A DNA stretch of 37,220 bases, taken from positions 1 to 37,220 of the IMG/VR virus record IMGVR_UViG_3300033151_000213. One strand, given 5' to 3'. Shown here piece by piece: positions 6,738 through 13,554 of this stretch; positions within the stretch are counted from its first letter, which is position 1; the number at the start of each line of letters is the position of its first letter. The notes below the pieces were generated by a model. The model did not search any database. It was not told the DNA's origin and saw only the letters and a list, made by a program, of their open reading frames with translations. Position numbers and translations under genes: made by a program. This stretch comes from a virus.

Positions 6738-8569
6738 AGCGTTATCTCCTCGATATCGTTCTGGTTACCGTGCTGGATCTCCTCGAAGATCTCCGGCCCC
6801 AGGACGATCGGGCCCTGGTACGGCTCGACACCCTCGGGGATCTCGCCGTAGGTGATCGTAATGTGGGAGTTGTAGTCGTCGTACTCCCAGACGGCCCCGC
6901 TGGCCACCATGGCCTCGTGGCGCCACTGTAAGTCGTTGCTAACGAACTGCAAGACCTTGGCGCCGCCCTCGAACTCCTCGAACGCCCTGGCGCCGCCTGG
7001 CTTAATCCGTAGCCGGCCCCGTTCGTCGCTGGACCAGTCCTCGCCCATACGTAACCAGTCGACCGGAGTCTCGCTGTAGGCGATCGTTACGTGGAGATCC
7101 GCGGCCGGTAACATCTGCTCGATCCCTTGGCTCTTAGCCCAGGCTATGATCTCTTTAGCGTTAAGGACCCGGCGGTGTACGTATAGTGTCTTAGGTGTAG
7201 CGTCCAAGGAGGTAACCCCGTCCTCTAGTTCTCGTTCGTTATCGGGTAGCTCGCCCGTAAGCTCGAAGCCTGGGAGGATCGAGTGTTCGACCAATAGGTT
7301 AGCCGAGGCCTCGGCCAGGGCGTCCTCGGGGAACAGGTTCGTACCTACCAGTATGTCGATCGTCTCCGCGGTCTCTTTACTAATCTTAGACTTTTCCGCG
7401 TCGGTCATTTGCCATAGCGACGCCCACTCGTAGTCGATATCGTCCGGGACAGTGCCCAGGGCCGAGCGGACCAGGGCGTCGTCCAGGCGCCGTAGCGCCG
7501 GCGTAACGACCAGGGCCTGCATACTGTTAACACTGTCGTAGTAGTTCTTAAGGTCGGCCTCGCCGGTACTGGTAAGCCCTGCCGGCGACTGGCCCAGGAA
7601 CCTCGTTATAGGGATATCCGCGGCGCCCGAGACGGCCTGTAGGGCCTGGTAGCTGATATCGGGCAGACCGGCAAACGTGAATTGTTTCTGGCTATACTCC
7701 TCGTCCCCGTCGATCACCAGCATACCGTTGTTGCCTTTTAGCTGGGCGCTGAGCTCGACACGCTCCGCCAATAGCTCCCGGTGGCGCGGGTTCGCCATAA
7801 TGCTACCCAGATCCGGGATCTGCAGGACGTCGACCTTAGCCTCGTACACCAGCGACGATATGTTCGACGCGGTGGAGTCGGCGTTCCGGACTGCCTCGTA
7901 GGCGGACTGCAGGACGCTATCGCCCCAGCCCTGGTTCTGGCCGACGAGCTCCTGTGGGGTCAGTACGTCGTTACCGGTAAATATGGCCAGCCTGGAGCGG
8001 TGGATCTTAGTCTGGCCCGACTCGGCGCCGCTAACCTCGTACCACTGGGGGAGCCCGTAGTCCTCGGACATAGGGTCCAGCTCGATATCACCGGCGACCA
8101 GGACGCCTTTAGGGAACACGGTAACAAAGTCGAGGGCGCCCTCCTTAACCGTCGACAGGTCGAGCGGTAGCTCGGGGTCGTCGCCTTCGATACTAAAGTA
8201 GATCCCGGATCCGCCAAACAGCCGGGATTGCTGTAGGGCCAGTTTTACTTTCTGGGGCAGCTGTAGGCGCTTCTCGTCGGCCTCTATCAGTGCGATCTGG
8301 TCCGCCTCGGCCTGCCACTCCCGCCACTTGCGGGTCGCATCCTTAGCCGGTATGTCCACGACCTTACGGCCCATCCAGGAGGTGCGGTATATGACCGACC
8401 ACTGGGTATCTGTGAAGGCCAGGAGGTAGTAGTCGCCGCTGGACTGCTTGTCCCGGCCGGTATTGAGGTTAGCGATAAAGTTCTTAAACGAGTCGGTGAT
8501 CTGTTGTACCTTGCTCACTGTTCGCGGCTCCATAGTTCGGCGGCTGGGATCCTCATAACGCCGAGCCAA
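6734..8569 (-). CDS. Portal protein (DUF1073 type) with C-terminal Acb1-like 2H phosphodiesterase domain
   Basis: 611 residues. Residues about 30-435 form a DUF1073-type portal: DIPAKDATRKWREWQ, LALQQSRLFGGSGIYF, SRLAIFTG, and GAADIPITRFLGQSPAGLTS. From about 461 (TLYVHRRVLNA) a second domain matches the Acb1 anti-CBASS family of 2H phosphodiesterases. Its two HxT motifs are His493-Val-Thr495 (LHVTIAYS) and His569-Ile-Thr571 (SHITITYG), 76 residues apart. Phage T4 Acb1 cleaves cyclic oligonucleotides made by CBASS defence. Portal-Acb1 fusions occur in databases, so the fusion itself is not unique; activity in the virion is inferred. The start is TTG at 8569 behind a G-rich stretch; the ATG at 8533 is an alternative. 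Confidence 0.85.
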   Translation of the reverse strand: MARRYEDPSRRTMEPRTVSKVQQITDSFKNFIANLNTGRDKQSSGDYYLLAFTDTQWSVIYRTSWMGRKVVDIPAKDATRKWREWQAEADQIALIEADEKRLQLPQKVKLALQQSRLFGGSGIYFSIEGDDPELPLDLSTVKEGALDFVTVFPKGVLVAGDIELDPMSEDYGLPQWYEVSGAESGQTKIHRSRLAIFTGNDVLTPQELVGQNQGWGDSVLQSAYEAVRNADSTASNISSLVYEAKVDVLQIPDLGSIMANPRHRELLAERVELSAQLKGNNGMLVIDGDEEYSQKQFTFAGLPDISYQALQAVSGAADIPITRFLGQSPAGLTSTGEADLKNYYDSVNSMQALVVTPALRRLDDALVRSALGTVPDDIDYEWASLWQMTDAEKSKISKETAETIDILVGTNLFPEDALAEASANLLVEHSILPGFELTGELPDNERELEDGVTSLDATPKTLYVHRRVLNAKEIIAWAKSQGIEQMLPAADLHVTIAYSETPVDWLRMGEDWSSDERGRLRIKPGGARAFEEFEGGAKVLQFVSNDLQWRHEAMVASGAVWEYDDYNSHITITYGEIPEGVEPYQGPIVLGPEIFEEIQHGNQNDIEEITL

Positions 8570-8796
8570 GCCCTACCCCCACAGGTCATACACTTACCTC
8601 GCATAACGATAGCACCTCTCGCGGTCTCTACGTCCCAGGCCCGTATATGGCGGGGCCTCCGTTGTGGCTCGTCCGCGATCGTCTCGAGGACCAGGCCGTT
8701 AGCGTCGAATACCTTTAGGCGCCCATCGTACCACAGCACGCGGGCCCTGGCGGAGGAGAACGCGCCTTTAATGCTAACCGAGCGGTAGTTCTGCAC
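8515..8796 (-). CDS. Small CxxC protein upstream of portal
   Basis: 93 residues from a GTG at 8796, which lies two bases after the stop of the peptidase gene. Longer frames upstream overlap the peptidase and were not used. The N-terminal part is beta-rich and basic (RSVSIKGAFSSARARVLWYDGRLKVFDANGLV). The later part has CMTCGGRAWLGVMR, a single CxxC knuckle that may bind zinc or form half of a dimeric ribbon. It overlaps the portal start by 55 bases if the TTG start of the portal is right. I recognise no family. Confidence 0.55.
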   Translation of the reverse strand: MQNYRSVSIKGAFSSARARVLWYDGRLKVFDANGLVLETIADEPQRRPRHIRAWDVETARGAIVMRGKCMTCGGRAWLGVMRIPAAELWSREQ

Positions 8797-8797
8797 C

Positions 8798-9145
8798 TCA
8801 GTACACCCAGGACGTCTTAGTGGCTCGTCGGTCGACGTGGACAAAGCCCTCGCCTGCAGCGATACCATGGAACCCCAGAGCGTAGGCCTGTTCCTGGATA
8901 ACATACAGCTGGTGGCCGTTGTGGGCCCGGACGTCCGCCGCGGCCCTGTTGTGCTCGCCTGGCTCGTCCTTCGCGACCTCGTCGGGGTGTTTCTCGCACC
9001 TCCAGCCCGAGGTTATGACCAGGGGGAACCCGCAGGCCTGGCGGAGGTCGTCCATATCGTGGATAAACTCGTCGGGGATCTCGTTACGCTGGCAGCCACA
9101 GCGACAGGCGAACTCGTCGCGGGTGAAGTACCGGAACGTGGCCAC
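8798..9145 (-). CDS. M15-family D-Ala-D-Ala carboxypeptidase-like endolysin
   Basis: 115 residues from a GTG start with GGAGG about 9 bases upstream. It matches short phage peptidases of family M15 (VanY/M15_3 type): ITSGWRC at 44-50, HNRAAADV with His65 and Asp71, and GFVHVD with His103 and Asp105. The two His and the Asp are the expected zinc ligands. The enzyme would cut the peptide cross-links of the cell wall at lysis. A Cys-rich FACRCGCQRNEIP sits near the N-terminus, as in many family members. It lies next to the lipoprotein gene in a lysis cassette. No signal peptide is seen, so release needs a holin. Confidence 0.8.
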   Translation of the reverse strand: MATFRYFTRDEFACRCGCQRNEIPDEFIHDMDDLRQACGFPLVITSGWRCEKHPDEVAKDEPGEHNRAAADVRAHNGHQLYVIQEQAYALGFHGIAAGEGFVHVDRRATKTSWVY

Positions 9146-9147
9146 GG

Positions 9148-9597
9148 CTAGTCGTCCTCCCTGGGGCCGTTAAAGGCCTCGGTCTGGATCCGCCGGCCCT
9201 CCAGTATGCCGGCCTCGTATATGTCGTCCTCGGATAGCTGCAGGCCTGGCGCCGGTGGCGTCACCCCCTGGCCGCCGTCGAAGCCTGGGACCAGTACGCC
9301 CAGCATGGCCCGGAACATACCGAGCATCTCGATTAAAACGCCGGCCTCGGCGTCCTTAGTAGTGGCGGATCCGAGGTCTATCTTATACCCGTCCCCGTCC
9401 CTCTCCATAGTAAAGCCGTTCTCCACCTGGTAGTCCGTATCGACGGTTACCTTTTTGGAGGCGTTGGCGCCCTCGCCGGACGTCTCGACCTCTACCTGTA
9501 GGCCCTTGCCGGCACAGCCGGCCAGGAACACCATGGCGATAAGGGCGACCAGTACGAACAGCGTGGCCAGTAGGTTATTACGTAGTCGGTTACTCAT
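9148..9597 (-). CDS. Lipoprotein, candidate outer-membrane spanin subunit
   Basis: 149 residues with a textbook lipoprotein signal: basic MSNRLRNN, a hydrophobic stretch to residue 25, and the lipobox LAGC with Cys28 as the lipid-modified residue. The mature part is acidic and partly low-complexity (GGQGVTPPAPG), with a helical segment around KDAEAGVLIEMLGMFRAMLGV. It stands beside the M15 endolysin and near a membrane protein gene, so an o-spanin-like role in disrupting the outer membrane is plausible, although Rz1-type proteins are usually shorter and Pro-rich. Overlaps the DUF1353 gene by 4 bases. Confidence 0.6.
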   Translation of the reverse strand: MSNRLRNNLLATLFVLVALIAMVFLAGCAGKGLQVEVETSGEGANASKKVTVDTDYQVENGFTMERDGDGYKIDLGSATTKDAEAGVLIEMLGMFRAMLGVLVPGFDGGQGVTPPAPGLQLSEDDIYEAGILEGRRIQTEAFNGPREDD

Positions 9598-10061
9598 GTC
9601 TCTAGTTTCCTTGTTTTACGGGCCTTACCCAGGAGGATAAGGCGTTCGGTATTAGCCCGTACGGCCCAGTACATAGGGTACCGCTTCCAGCGGGAGACGC
9701 CGACCAGGGCCATACACTCCAGGAATATAAGGTCGGCCAGGCGCCGCGGGAACGCCTCGAGGGGATCCTCGTAGTCTGCTACGTAGGACTTCCGGCATAG
9801 GTAGTCGTGGGGGACTGCAGCCGGGCGGTGTCGGCCGTTCTTTAGGAACAGCGTACGGAGTAGAGGGGGGAACCTGGGTATAGACGCCAGGTCCGTCGGG
9901 TACTTGTCGGGGACCTCGACCAGGACCGGCTTACCGTCCTCGCCTAGTAGGTCGCTCTGGTAGACCAGGGGGCCGTCTAGCCACCACTGGTCGGAGTCGG
10001 CCCACTTACCGGTCTCCTCGTCGTAGATATCGAAAGTCGGGAACTTTAAGAACGCGGCCAT
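9594..10061 (-). CDS. DUF1353 family protein
   Basis: 155 residues from the ATG at 10061, chosen because CAGGAGA lies about 8 bases upstream; an upstream extension reads through a likely terminator hairpin. Family marks are VEVPDKYPTDLASIPRF, the HRPAAVPHDYLCRKSY core with a His-Asp and Cys, and a helix DLIFLECMALVGVSRWKRYPMYWAVR. DUF1353 proteins are common near phage lysis genes, but their function is not established. The His/Asp/Cys set suggests a metal site or catalytic site. It is transcribed ahead of the lipoprotein and endolysin genes. Confidence 0.75.
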   Translation of the reverse strand: MAAFLKFPTFDIYDEETGKWADSDQWWLDGPLVYQSDLLGEDGKPVLVEVPDKYPTDLASIPRFPPLLRTLFLKNGRHRPAAVPHDYLCRKSYVADYEDPLEAFPRRLADLIFLECMALVGVSRWKRYPMYWAVRANTERLILLGKARKTRKLET

Positions 10062-10132
10062 ATCGGTATCTCCTGTATTAGTGTCCGTCCCTGGACGTGG
10101 TCGATCCTCCCTGGATCTCGTAAAAGGAGGGA

Positions 10133-10155
10133 GGGAGGGCCAGGGAAGCCCTCCC
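10133..10155 (-). terminator. Hairpin, possible terminator before the DUF1353 gene
   Basis: An 8-bp perfect stem (GGGAGGGC with GCCCTCCC) around a 7-base loop. Read on the minus strand, the stem is followed after seven bases by TTTT. The tail is short and offset, so it may be a partial terminator or attenuator between the low-complexity protein gene and the lysis genes. Confidence 0.4.
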
Positions 10156-10193
10156 CCTAATGCTACCGTGTAGGCGGTGCCCACAGTAGCGGT

Positions 10194-10712
10194 CTACTCC
10201 TCGCCCTCGGCCCCCTTGCCCATGGACGCTAACACGGCCGCCGTAACGGTACCAGCGATCGTCGCGTACAGGTCGGTCTCGTTTACGTTCCACTGGCGGT
10301 CGTGGGCTAGATCCCGGTGATCCTGGGAGGCCTGTTGTACGAGTCCCATATGGTGGGTCGCGGTCAATGTAGCCAGGCCGAGGGCGGTCGCCGTAACGTC
10401 GTATAACTTGGCGTTCGACTGGGACTGGCCGACCAGGGCCTTATTGACCAGGACGGCGTCCTTTAAGGCGTGCAGGTTAAGACTCTCGGTAAGCTCGGGT
10501 ACACTTACGTCATTCTTATGGGCCGCGCCTGTCTGGGTGGCCTGGGAGGACTGGCCGGCCTCAGTAGACGCGCCGCCGGTAGTACCCTGGGCGCCTGTTG
10601 TAGCCTGGGCGGATCCGGAAGCCGCGCCGGCACTATCGGCCACCGCTCCAATAACCTTAATGATCGCCTCGCTTAGGGCCTTTTCGATCGGGCTTACTTT
10701 ATCGTTGGTCAT
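10194..10712 (-). CDS. Unknown low-complexity protein with hydrophobic C-terminus
   Basis: 172 residues with AAGGA before its ATG. The N-terminal third is a helix followed by a long Ala/Gly/Ser/Thr/Gln-rich stretch (about 24-65). The middle is helical (LNLHALKDAVLVNKALVGQS), then comes HMGLVQQASQDHRDLAHDRQWNVNETD, and a short hydrophobic segment near the C-terminus (YATIAGTVTAAVLASMG) that could enter a membrane. I do not recognise the family. Its place between the coiled-coil membrane protein and lysis genes allows a lysis or virion role, neither shown. Confidence 0.55.
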   Translation of the reverse strand: MTNDKVSPIEKALSEAIIKVIGAVADSAGAASGSAQATTGAQGTTGGASTEAGQSSQATQTGAAHKNDVSVPELTESLNLHALKDAVLVNKALVGQSQSNAKLYDVTATALGLATLTATHHMGLVQQASQDHRDLAHDRQWNVNETDLYATIAGTVTAAVLASMGKGAEGEE

Positions 10713-10798
10713 AATCCTTTATCCTTACTCTAGGGGTACCTGCTGTTCGACGTGGCAGGTAATCACGTTAGCACTTTTTTCTCGCGTATACATTCGTT
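10713..10798. other. Intergenic gap with weak inverted repeat
   Basis: 86 bases between two minus-strand genes. It contains an inverted repeat ACCTGC/GCAGGT with an 11-base loop at about 10737-10759 and a run of six T on the plus strand further on. Neither has the spacing of a convincing terminator, and I see no clear promoter. Confidence 0.3.
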
Positions 10799-11257
10799 TC
10801 ACGGGAGGGCCCTGTGGATGCGGTTGTTGGTCCGTTCCTCTAGCTTCTTTATCCATTCGATGTCGACCGCGTGGGTCGCTGCCTCTACACTGTTTTTAGC
10901 TATATCATCCCGGAACCACATATGCAGTTGCATATTGCGCTCGATATCCAAGGCCTGGTGGGCCTCGATATTGTCGATGTTATCTTTTAGGTCATTGATA
11001 ACCAGGCCCACTACCATGAAAATAACCGCGGCGAACGTCCCGAAGATACCCCAATTCGCGGGGCGGTTGAGCCGCTGGAACATGCTTTTTTGATTGTCCA
11101 TTAAGGTCTGGACGTTGGCGGTAAGGGCGCCTACATTTGAATTAATGCTGGATATGGCGTCTGTGAGGGTGTTTATCTTATCGCGGTCGGCCTCCTGCTC
11201 CCGCTCATAGTGAGTAGTCCATTCCCTGAACCCCAGTTTTTCTTGTTCATCAACCAT
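10799..11257 (-). CDS. Coiled-coil protein with one membrane segment, holin candidate
   Basis: 152 residues. The N-terminal 80 form a charged then heptad-like helix (DRDKINTLTDAISSINSNVGALTANVQTLMDNQKSM). One clear membrane segment follows (WGIFGTFAAVIFMVVGLVI, about 89-107), then a second amphipathic helix and a basic tail. The topology resembles hemolysin XhlA-like and other single-span phage membrane proteins linked to holins. It lies between terminase and lysis genes. A virion or membrane-anchoring role is the alternative; holin function is inferred from topology and place. Confidence 0.5.
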   Translation of the reverse strand: MVDEQEKLGFREWTTHYEREQEADRDKINTLTDAISSINSNVGALTANVQTLMDNQKSMFQRLNRPANWGIFGTFAAVIFMVVGLVINDLKDNIDNIEAHQALDIERNMQLHMWFRDDIAKNSVEAATHAVDIEWIKKLEERTNNRIHRALP

Positions 11258-11272
11258 ACACCACCCTATTGG

Positions 11273-12913
11273 CTATCCGCCCAGGAACCGTACCAGATCG
11301 TAGCCGCTCCGTAGCGGCCAGTAACACATCATAACAGCGTCTCCGAGGTTCGGCGACTTAGTACCTGGTGGCGTCTTGTCCACCATTAATTTTAGCCGGG
11401 CCCCGCGTCCTGCCGTCACCTGGCATAGCTCCTTTTCCAGTTGTCGTAACCGTTCCATACCCGGATCCAGGCTTATCAGGGTGTCGACGTCATACTCGGC
11501 GCCCTGGGTAACCGCCCTCCAGGTCCTGTAGAACCGGTTCCGTAGCTCCCACCAGCCCTGTGCCTTCAGGTTGGTATAGAAGTCTTTGTTAAGGGGGCTC
11601 TCTTTATCGCCCTCGATCACTCGTTTATCGGGGTTCTGTACTGCAGCCCCGGCGTCCCATGGTACCAGCTTAACGCCGGCCGGCATACTGTTGGAATCCT
11701 TAAGGTTGTTTACTTCGGACTTAACACTGACCCCGACACCGATACAGTCGTACTGCAACTCGATCGGGCCCAGCTGGGCGACGTTGGCGATAGCCTTCCG
11801 GGCGGTTACTGCCGGATCCCTGGCGCCCCACTCGTCCACGTCCCGGAGGATAACCCCCCGGCGAGTGGCCAGGGCGTTGGTGTCGCCTCCACTGTCCGCC
11901 ACGTCCAGGGCGGCGCCCCACATACCCCCCTCGTCCAGGCCGAGCTTAGTATGGGCCCCTATGGCCGCCTGTACCCACTCGTTAGCGATTAACAGCCCCT
12001 CGACAGACGCCGAGTAGCTCCGGTCGACCTCCTGGGCGAATATGTGGGTAAGCCCGTCGAGCTCGGCCTTTTCCTTACGGGCGTCGTACCAGGCCTGGGT
12101 CTTAGCCGGGTGGTCCCGCCAGTCCATGATAAACACCTGGGTCCTGTTCGGGACGATCTCCCCGCACCACAAGGCCCCGGCCTCTCGCCGGCGGTGGAAC
12201 ACGTTACCCAGGCCATGGACGGACGACAGGTCGATCGGGATCCGGGTGTTATCCGATAAGGCCGCCTCGATCCCCTCGGGCCGTTCGTACCAGGCCGACT
12301 CGTCCTTAAAATAAATCAGCTTACGGCCACCCCGCCCGATATTATCGCCGGCCTCGCCGGTTATGGTGGCGCCGTTGGCCGGGTTAATGATCCGCATATA
12401 GGACGCGTGCGACTTGTCGTTCCACCCCTGGGGCAGGAACTCGGGTGGCAGGCCGTCTATCAGCATACGTATTTTCTCGAATATAGAGTCGGGATCCCCG
12501 AGCTTATCGACCAGCTGTTCCTTACGGGATCCCCAGCCGATCGCGGCGCCGTTCCAGAACAGCCACAGCCAGACCGAGAACGCGCTACAGACCCAGGTCG
12601 CCCCCATGTCCCGGGACTTCTCTACCAGGCCGGCCGCCTCGCCCTTAACACAGGCCAGGAGGAACTCGACCAGCTCCGCCTGGCGCTGGAACAGGATAAA
12701 CGGCATACGGGTAGCCCGGCCGTCGCCGGCCAGGCGAGGATCGTACGTATCGCACCAGTGGTTTATAAACTCGACCGGGTGGGTCCTATAGAACTCGAGG
12801 GCACCGACGGCCAGGTCCGGGATCTGTCGCATAAGGATAACCTGACGCTGTCTCCAGGCCAGGACAGCCGTATAGTCGACCGGCCAGTTATCGGTCGTCG
12901 AGGGTGTGAGCAT
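11273..12913 (-). CDS. terL: Terminase large subunit
   Basis: 546 residues. The ATPase has a Walker A variant EKSRDMGATWV (about 98-108) and Walker B LIYFKDES with Asp204-Glu205. The nuclease half shows ALDVADSGGDTNAL with acidic residues at about 337-344, a central YDCIGVG strand and a late NLGDAVMMCYWP acidic motif, the usual RNase H-like arrangement. This motor cuts concatemeric DNA and pumps it through the portal. It overlaps the small-subunit candidate by 26 bases. Length and motif order are complete, so it looks functional. The packaging mode cannot be read from the sequence alone. Confidence 0.93.
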   Translation of the reverse strand: MLTPSTTDNWPVDYTAVLAWRQRQVILMRQIPDLAVGALEFYRTHPVEFINHWCDTYDPRLAGDGRATRMPFILFQRQAELVEFLLACVKGEAAGLVEKSRDMGATWVCSAFSVWLWLFWNGAAIGWGSRKEQLVDKLGDPDSIFEKIRMLIDGLPPEFLPQGWNDKSHASYMRIINPANGATITGEAGDNIGRGGRKLIYFKDESAWYERPEGIEAALSDNTRIPIDLSSVHGLGNVFHRRREAGALWCGEIVPNRTQVFIMDWRDHPAKTQAWYDARKEKAELDGLTHIFAQEVDRSYSASVEGLLIANEWVQAAIGAHTKLGLDEGGMWGAALDVADSGGDTNALATRRGVILRDVDEWGARDPAVTARKAIANVAQLGPIELQYDCIGVGVSVKSEVNNLKDSNSMPAGVKLVPWDAGAAVQNPDKRVIEGDKESPLNKDFYTNLKAQGWWELRNRFYRTWRAVTQGAEYDVDTLISLDPGMERLRQLEKELCQVTAGRGARLKLMVDKTPPGTKSPNLGDAVMMCYWPLRSGYDLVRFLGG

Positions 12914-13208
12914 AGGCCTCGGCGGCCTCCTGTGGCGTCATGGTGGTGGATATGACCCGGATAGGCCCGCCACCTGGTCCAGACAGCTCGGTCGGCAGCA
13001 CGCGACCCAGGAGCGTACAGAACGTCCGTGGGTCATTCAGTGCGACCATGACCAGGTAGTTGACCCCGCCACACGTCTCGAAGGCGTTAAGGATAGCCTC
13101 CTTGACCTGTACGGTCGTCTTGTTCGGCACCCCCTTTAGCCGGCCGCTGTTCGCCGACCTGGGTACTCCCTTTTTAAATTGTGTGGCCTCTGAGCCTATC
13201 CCAGCCAT
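12888..13208 (-). CDS. Probable terminase small subunit / DUF5681-like protein
   Basis: 106 residues from the ATG at 13208; a longer TTG-initiated form reaches 13256, but AAGGGA upstream of the ATG and the promoter-like sequence favour the shorter one. The motif FKKGVPRSANSGRLKGVPNKTT is the basic GRxxGxxN-K-T arm of DUF5681-like proteins that precede large terminases, followed by a helix (VKEAILNAFETCGG). The C-terminus is an acidic helix. It should recognise phage DNA for packaging. Small-subunit function is inferred from the motif and from overlap with the large-subunit gene. Confidence 0.65.
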   Translation of the reverse strand: MAGIGSEATQFKKGVPRSANSGRLKGVPNKTTVQVKEAILNAFETCGGVNYLVMVALNDPRTFCTLLGRVLPTELSGPGGGPIRVISTTMTPQEAAEAYAHTLDDR

Positions 13209-13242
13209 AACCGTTAACGTTCCCTTAGTGTGTGGGATCCCG

Positions 13243-13251
13243 AATATACCA
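13243..13251 (-). promoter_or_regulatory. Candidate extended -10 promoter for the late head operon
   Basis: Read on the minus strand the sequence is TGGTATATT, a TGn-extended -10 element, about 35 bases before the ATG of the terminase small subunit. No good -35 box stands 17 bases upstream, which is tolerable for extended -10 promoters or for an activated late promoter. Transcription would run left through the head genes. Confidence 0.35.
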
Positions 13252-13274
13252 CACAATTCGCCTAAAATCGTCTC

Positions 13275-13298
13275 ACTACGCTACTACGCAAACTACGC
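13275..13298 (+). repeat. Iteron-like cluster A, three ACTACGC copies
   Basis: ACTACGC occurs at 13275-13281, 13283-13289 and 13292-13298, spaced 8 and 9 bases start to start. It is the reverse complement of the heptamer in cluster B, so the two clusters face each other across an AT-rich core. Confidence 0.6.
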
Positions 13299-13433
13299 AT
13301 ATTTGTCTATATGTTACTGTTATATTTTACTACCTGTATATATATACACCTTTTAACCTGCCAGTACCTTTTCGGGGAATAGTGTAGTTAGTGTAGGGAG
13401 TTAAGGCCGGCGGGGCCTCCAAGCCTAAAACGC

Positions 13434-13473
13434 GCGTAGTCCTTAGCGTAGTGGTAGCGTAGTTACCGTAGTT
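13434..13473 (+). repeat. Iteron-like cluster B, three GCGTAGT and one CCGTAGT
   Basis: GCGTAGT occurs at 13434-13440, 13446-13452 and 13457-13463, and a one-base variant CCGTAGT at 13467-13473, spaced 12, 11 and 10 bases. The near-helical spacing suggests binding of a protein to one face of the DNA. Confidence 0.6.
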
Positions 13474-13478
13474 GCCCC

Positions 13479-13500
13479 TTATAGACACCAGTGACTATTC
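13479..13500. promoter_or_regulatory. Operator-like palindrome O1 (degenerate copy)
   Basis: Matches the 22-bp palindrome O2 (17845-17866) at 17 of 22 positions: left half TTATAGACACC, right half AGTGACTATTC. It lies 54 bases before the GTG of the primase-helicase gene. Weak promoter elements TTGCCC and TATTCC could flank it, so it may control that gene, but the promoter is uncertain. Confidence 0.45.
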
Positions 13501-13554
13501 CTAATCCTACGCTTCTCGGCTACACTCCATAGCGGAGCGTTTAGGAGGATAAGA

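Larger units (their letters stand above)
13209..13554. other. Divergent control region, possible replication origin
   Basis: This 346-base stretch between the divergent head and primase operons has no gene. It is clearly more AT-rich than the rest between 13300 and 13370, including a TATATATATA run. Two clusters of a heptamer flank that core in opposite orientation, an operator-like palindrome lies at 13479-13500, and AGGAGG at 13543-13548 serves the primase gene. The layout, next to a primase-helicase gene, fits an origin plus early promoter region; this is inference. Confidence 0.5.

Noticed and set aside
9594-10184. Longer N-terminus for the DUF1353 protein.
   Set aside because: The extra 41 residues are translated from hairpin and spacer DNA, are low-complexity Pro/Arg/Gly, and a good ribosome-binding site precedes the ATG at 10061.
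13330-13350. TATATATATA run as a promoter -10.
   Set aside because: No acceptable -35 at 16-18 bases on either strand; more likely an easily melted part of the control region.
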